The notes beneath the pieces are model-generated. The model was not told the DNA's origin. It searched no databases and was given only the letters and a program-made list of their open reading frames with translations. The position numbers and the translations under genes were made by a program. A stretch of DNA of 64,000 bases from Flavisolibacter longurius (lineage in GTDB: Bacteria; Bacteroidota; Bacteroidia; Chitinophagales; Chitinophagaceae): the NCBI GenBank assembly GCA_013327885.1, contig JABUMY010000017.1, positions 62,001 through 126,000 of the forward strand. Reading direction: 5' to 3'. This document shows positions 60,596 to 64,000 of this stretch, piece after piece. The first letter of the stretch is position 1, and the number at the start of each line of letters is the position of its first letter.

Positions 60596-61333
60596 ATGGA
60601 AAAGCAAAAAGTCCTGTTCCGGGATTTAGGCAGCATGGAATACAAAGAAGCCTGGGATTACCAGGAGGCCTTGTTACAGGAGAATTTGAAGGTGAAAGCC
60701 GTTCGCAGTTCACAGTTGGAAGTTGATAGTCAGAATAAATCAGAAGTAGTCGCTGAACTATCGACTAAAAACTATTTACTCTTTGTGGAGCATCCGCCGG
60801 TTTATACGCTTGGCAAAAGCGGTAAAATGGAAAATGTGCTGATCAGCGAACGGGATCGGGAAGAAAAAGGCATCGGCTTTTTTCAAACAAACAGGGGAGG
60901 AGACATTACGTTTCACGGACCTGGGCAAATCGTTGGTTATCCCATCTTAGACCTGGAAAAATTTTATACCGACATTGGCCGCTACCTGCGGGAACTGGAA
61001 GAAGTGATCATTTTAACCCTGGCCGAATATGGTATCACGGCAGGCCGTTCTGCCGGCGAAACCGGTGTTTGGATCGATGCCGGTGTCAAAGGAAGCGAAC
61101 GGAAGATCTGTGCGATGGGCGTTCGTTGCAGCCGGTGGATCACCATGCATGGCTTTGCCCTAAATGTCAACACCGATCTTTCTTATTTCGGACACATTAT
61201 TCCATGCGGCATCCAGAATAAAAAAGTAACATCGATCAAAGAAGAATTGGGGAGAGAGGTTGTTATTGCTGATGTAAAGGAAAAGCTCAAACGAAACTTT
61301 GAAAAAGTATTCAAAGCTGAAACAATAGCCTAA
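60596..61333 (+). CDS. lipB: Octanoyltransferase LipB
   Basis: 245 residues. It moves octanoyl from ACP to lipoyl domains. Motifs: FVEHPPVYTLGKSG, NRGGDITFHGPGQIVGYPI, KICAMGVR (Lys), and HIIPCGI with the catalytic Cys. Between the first helix and the EHPP block is an extra stretch of about 20 residues (SSQLEVDSQNKSEVVAELST) encoded by mirrored heptamer arrays (60707-60780). The insertion keeps the frame and seems not to disturb motifs, so the enzyme is probably active. Confidence 0.93.
   Translation: MEKQKVLFRDLGSMEYKEAWDYQEALLQENLKVKAVRSSQLEVDSQNKSEVVAELSTKNYLLFVEHPPVYTLGKSGKMENVLISERDREEKGIGFFQTNRGGDITFHGPGQIVGYPILDLEKFYTDIGRYLRELEEVIILTLAEYGITAGRSAGETGVWIDAGVKGSERKICAMGVRCSRWITMHGFALNVNTDLSYFGHIIPCGIQNKKVTSIKEELGREVVIADVKEKLKRNFEKVFKAETIA
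60707..60780. repeat. Mirrored heptamer arrays inside lipB
   Basis: Left arm: AGTTCAC, AGTTGGA, AGTTGAT, AGTCAGA (60707-60734). Right arm: CTGAACT, ATCGACT, AAAAACT, ATTTACT (60753-60780), i.e. NNNNACT mirrors AGTNNNN. The spacer is 18 bases. The element lies in coding sequence of a loop that is variable in LipB. Confidence 0.8.
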
Positions 61334-61373
61334 GGTTTTTCAGAAAAAATGCATCCAGCTCTTTTCGCTTTAC

Positions 61374-62060
61374 TTAGAAATCCTTGCTCAGGTAAAACTT
61401 GTGCTTTTCTACCAGCTTTTCGTCGTTATACAACTCAAAATTAAACCAACCGGCGTGGTGAAAATTGGCCTTGTCCAGCGTTAGTGCCGGCTGCTTTACA
61501 TTTTTCAATTCAAACAACAAGGTGTTGTCTTCCTCAAAAAACTTCAGGTGATACTGTTGCTTTTCGGCATCGGGGAGATTGATAAAAACATAGCCGTCCT
61601 TGTTGGTGTACACATAAAACGAAGGAACAAAACCGGGATTTTTGATGGCTGGATTTTCCGGTACTTTTTTCGCCACGGCGGTTTCAATGGGCGTGTAGGT
61701 CCGCGCCGTATCCAGATAAGGCTTTTTTGCGACGGTGAAAAAATACTCACCGTTTCCTTTCACCACAAAAAGGCGGTAAAACATATGCCCGTTTGGTGCC
61801 CGCTTATCGGCAAAGCCATTCATTTTCGCATTCGGGTCGGTCAGGCTGATAAGGGTGCGGTAGTTCCGGATGCTGTCGTGCGAGGTTTGAATACTTACCT
61901 GCTTCAGGCTCTCAAACGGGTTTATCCAGCTGATCACTACGTTGGGGACGTTGTCGCTACTATTCCCAAGGTTTTTTACGGTAAACTTTGGCAAGGTGTC
62001 CTGGCCAAAGAGAGAAGTAAGGGAAAATAAAACGGTGGCAGATAGAATTAGGCGCTTCAT
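61374..62060 (-). CDS. Secreted protein of unknown function (228 aa)
   Basis: I do not recognise the family. A signal peptide is clear (MKRLILSATVLFSLTSLFG). The mature part is beta-rich with a fibronectin-like start (VPNVVISWINPFESLKQVSIQ) and several aromatic strands (FYVYTNKDGYVFINL, GWFNFELYND); there are no Cys residues or transmembrane segments. It has its own -7 box and lies 57 bases after the PLP enzyme gene on the same strand. Confidence 0.7.
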   Translation of the reverse strand: MKRLILSATVLFSLTSLFGQDTLPKFTVKNLGNSSDNVPNVVISWINPFESLKQVSIQTSHDSIRNYRTLISLTDPNAKMNGFADKRAPNGHMFYRLFVVKGNGEYFFTVAKKPYLDTARTYTPIETAVAKKVPENPAIKNPGFVPSFYVYTNKDGYVFINLPDAEKQQYHLKFFEEDNTLLFELKNVKQPALTLDKANFHHAGWFNFELYNDEKLVEKHKFYLSKDF

Positions 62061-62093
62061 CTTTCACATAACGGATTCTGGGCCCGAGCCCTG

Positions 62094-62101
62094 CAAATAT
62101 A
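62094..62101 (-). promoter_or_regulatory. -7 box (TATATTTG) for the secreted unknown gene
   Basis: Exact TAnnTTTG on the minus strand, 33 bases before the ATG at 62060. Confidence 0.6.
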
Positions 62102-62117
62102 AAAGGCCGGTCCTATA

Positions 62118-63011
62118 TCAGTCGAAAATTAACGTTCCCTTTGGCAGTGAACGATTGCCTTGCAAGCCGCCACTGTGGATGAGCAACACATTGGATCCGG
62201 GCGGGAAATAATTCTTTTTCGCCAGGTGGAACGCAGCATAAAATGCTTTGCCCGTATAAACAAAATCGGTGGGGATGCTTGTCTTTTTGTAAAAATCATT
62301 CATGAAAAGGAGCAGCTCTGTTGACTTTTTAGCATAGCCACCAAAATGATAGTCGTGCAGGAGTGTAAATGCATTTTTCTTCCTCACCGGGATGAGGTGC
62401 GCAACTTCTCCCTGAAGCGACAAATTATTTTTTAAGACAGAAATGCCAATCACCTGCTGGGACTCTTTTGCAGCAGTGGCCAGTCCGGCCAGGGTGGTGC
62501 CGGTACCCACGGCAGAAAGAATATGTGTGAAGTTTCCGGTTTGGTTCCCTGATAAAATTTCGCTGGCGCCAAGCATTCCCCGATGTCCGTAACCGCCTTC
62601 GGGAATCACATACAATTCTTCCTGGCGACTGCTAATCTCCACCGGGATAATTTTCTCAGCATACAATTGACGGCTGACAAAAACCATTTCCATCCCGAGG
62701 CTCTTTGCCTGCAAAATGGTTGGCGAAAGATGTGGTGCTTCTTCGCCGCGAATGATGCCAATGCAAGGCAAGCCGGCTTCGTTTGCCGCTGCAGCCGTTG
62801 CTACAATGTGGTTGCTAAAAGCGCCGCCAAATGTTACGATGGTTTTTTGAGACGCCACGGCTTCCGCCAGGTAAAATTTTAGCTTGAACCATTTGTTGCC
62901 CGATACAATGGGGTGCAGTCGGTCAAGACGCAATACCGAAAACGAAACACTGTTTTCCGCCGGTAGCGGCAGCGGATCGATGCGGCAGGATGGGTTAAAG
63001 AGGGGTATCAT
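62118..63011 (-). CDS. D-cysteine desulfhydrase / ACC deaminase-family PLP enzyme
   Basis: 297 residues from the ATG at 63011; the longer open frame overlaps the divergent promoter and gene and is rejected. The PLP Lys is in VSGNKWFKLKFYL, with the substrate motif TFGGAFSNHIVATAAAA and AVGTGTTLAGLA for the phosphate. Family members break D-cysteine to pyruvate, H2S and NH3 or open 1-aminocyclopropane-1-carboxylate; the sequence alone does not decide. No link to the cys operon is visible. Confidence 0.85.
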   Translation of the reverse strand: MIPLFNPSCRIDPLPLPAENSVSFSVLRLDRLHPIVSGNKWFKLKFYLAEAVASQKTIVTFGGAFSNHIVATAAAANEAGLPCIGIIRGEEAPHLSPTILQAKSLGMEMVFVSRQLYAEKIIPVEISSRQEELYVIPEGGYGHRGMLGASEILSGNQTGNFTHILSAVGTGTTLAGLATAAKESQQVIGISVLKNNLSLQGEVAHLIPVRKKNAFTLLHDYHFGGYAKKSTELLLFMNDFYKKTSIPTDFVYTGKAFYAAFHLAKKNYFPPGSNVLLIHSGGLQGNRSLPKGTLIFD

Positions 63012-63031
63012 CAAGTCGGGGGAAAAGTAGT

Positions 63032-63039
63032 TAAATTCG
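63032..63039 (+). promoter_or_regulatory. Variant -7 box (TAAATTCG) for the nucleotidyltransferase gene
   Basis: TTCG variant of the TAnnTTTG box, 21 bases before the ATG at 63061. Confidence 0.4.
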
Positions 63040-63060
63040 CACCAATTTAAAAAAGGACAT

Positions 63061-63960
63061 ATGAGACCTACCTTAGTAATTATGGCTGCAGGCATGGCAT
63101 CACGGTATGGCAGCATGAAGCAGATACAACAGTTCGGACCCAGTGGCGAAACCATCATGGATTATTCCATCTACGATGCGATCAAAGCCGGATTTGGAAA
63201 AGTTGTGTTTATTATCCGCAAAGATTTTGCGGATGACTTCAAAGCCATTTTCGAACCAAAGCTGAACGGCAAGATCGAAACCGAATATGTTTACCAGGAA
63301 CTGGACGCCTTTGTTGGCCAGCATAAAATACCCGAGGACCGCAAAAAGCCTTGGGGTACGGCACACGCCATTTTATGTGCACACGAAGCGGTGCAAGGTC
63401 CCTTTGCCGTTATCAATGCAGATGATTTTTATGGTACGGACGCTTTTGCAAAAGCCAACAACTTCCTGGTGCTGGAGTGCAAAGAAGATGTGTACGGCAT
63501 TGTTGCCTACCAACTGAATAAAACCTTGTCGGAGCACGGCTCTGTAAGCCGCGGTGTGATAGAGGTGGATGATAACGAACGCCTGGTGGCCATCAACGAA
63601 AGGGTAAAGCTTTACCGCGACAATGGCCAGATCGTTTATGAAGAAGGCGAGGGGGCAAAACACCCTGTAAAAGAAGAGTCGCTTTCGTCCATGAACTTCT
63701 GGTGTTTTCACCCATCGATCTTCCAGTTTATCCGCGAGGAATTTGCAACCTTCCTGGGCAAAAACCTGAACGATCCCAAAGCGGAGTTCTTGATTCCTTT
63801 TGTGGCGGACCAGTTCATCAAGCAAAACAGGGGCAGCATCAAAGTAATCCCGACATCGGCTCCCTGGTTTGGCGTTACCTACAAAGAAGATGCACCCATC
63901 GTTCAGCGAAACTTAAATTCACTGATCGAAACAAACGAATACCCCAATCGTTTGTGGTAA
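63061..63960 (+). CDS. Sugar-phosphate nucleotidyltransferase-like protein
   Basis: 299 residues. It starts with the nucleotidyltransferase loop LVIMAAGMASRYGSMKQIQQFG and has the metal Asp in AVINADDFYGTDAF. It belongs to the NTP_transferase group and probably activates a sugar-1-phosphate with a nucleotide; specificity is unclear. A usual G-x-G-T-R/S-x13-K pattern is present with MASRYGSMKQ in place of the canonical loop. It is the last gene in the window. Confidence 0.82.
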   Translation: MRPTLVIMAAGMASRYGSMKQIQQFGPSGETIMDYSIYDAIKAGFGKVVFIIRKDFADDFKAIFEPKLNGKIETEYVYQELDAFVGQHKIPEDRKKPWGTAHAILCAHEAVQGPFAVINADDFYGTDAFAKANNFLVLECKEDVYGIVAYQLNKTLSEHGSVSRGVIEVDDNERLVAINERVKLYRDNGQIVYEEGEGAKHPVKEESLSSMNFWCFHPSIFQFIREEFATFLGKNLNDPKAEFLIPFVADQFIKQNRGSIKVIPTSAPWFGVTYKEDAPIVQRNLNSLIETNEYPNRLW

Positions 63961-63972
63961 GCTCGTTTGATA

Positions 63973-64000
63973 GACAATAGGCAATTGACAATAAACAAAT
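63973..64000. repeat. Four heptamers (GACAATA type) at the window end
   Basis: GACAATA, GGCAATT, GACAATA, AACAAAT. It is related in reverse orientation to the array at 22531-22558, and may continue beyond the window or have a mirrored arm there. Confidence 0.65.

Noticed and set aside
63012-63158. N-terminal extension of the D-cysteine desulfhydrase-like gene
   Set aside because: It overlaps the divergent nucleotidyltransferase gene and carries no family sequence.

Overview
The window looks like chromosome from a member of the Bacteroidota, most likely of the Chitinophagaceae type. The evidence is: repeated TAnnTTTG promoter boxes with few Shine-Dalgarno sequences, a DUF4954 protein, WbqC and VioA-like glycan genes, GH29/GH20/GH109/GH16 enzymes with Bacteroidota-type signal peptides, and an EpsC-type serine acetyltransferase. 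No genus can be named from sequence reading alone.

Region 1 (1-16739, + strand) is a catabolic locus for sialylated, fucosylated and sulfated host-type glycans. It encodes a sialidase (cut by the window edge), an AGE-family epimerase, an EamA transporter, a sialate O-acetylesterase, two GH29 fucosidases, an SGNH esterase fused to a GH20 hexosaminidase, a GH16 lipoprotein, a Tat-exported GH109 enzyme, a second GH20 and a sulfatase. Together these would strip mucin- or glycoprotein-like glycans from the outside inward. No SusC/SusD pair or regulator is seen, so those may lie upstream.

Region 2 (16949-23484) is mixed housekeeping: a UPF0126-type membrane protein, a SNF2 helicase, an unknown protein, an SDR, an SPW-repeat protein and a VKOR-family protein. 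Region 3 (23624-31525, - strand) is a surface-glycan operon. It has a Wzm/Wzt ABC exporter, a VioA-like aminotransferase, a FemAB/GNAT-like protein, WbqC, a second PLP enzyme, a TylM1/DesVI-like sugar N-methyltransferase and a GT2. Its middle part is visibly A/T-richer than its neighbours.

Region 4 (31829-42990, + strand) is a complete assimilatory sulfate reduction and cysteine synthesis operon: cysH, cysD, cysN, epsC, cysK, SUMT, cysJ, cysI and a fused precorrin-2 dehydrogenase/TSUP transporter. It is preceded by a promoter, a SAM-I (S-box) riboswitch with visible terminator and antiterminator, and then a 36-codon ORF carrying nine Cys codons in two runs. The stop codon and second Cys run of this ORF lie in a hairpin. 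This looks like a cysteine-sensing leader peptide stacked behind a SAM sensor, and it is the most interesting regulatory object in the window.

Region 5 (43143-63960) is core genome: initiator tRNA, era, der, DUF4954, glmS, mgtE, a SET protein, mutS, a SpoU methyltransferase, a vapBC remnant, a UbiA prenyltransferase, ruvX, def, an NmrA-like protein, rluD, lipB, a secreted unknown, a D-cysteine desulfhydrase/ACC deaminase-like enzyme and a sugar nucleotidyltransferase. Several of these genes have a TAnnTTTG box only 4-11 nt before the start codon, which predicts leaderless or nearly leaderless mRNAs.

A second unusual theme is a class of short repeats that share an architecture but not a sequence. 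They are mirrored arrays of degenerate 7- or 8-mers (fixed core plus variable bases) in the cysD-cysN gap, in the glmS upstream region and inside the lipB coding sequence. One-armed arrays occur at other intergenic sites.
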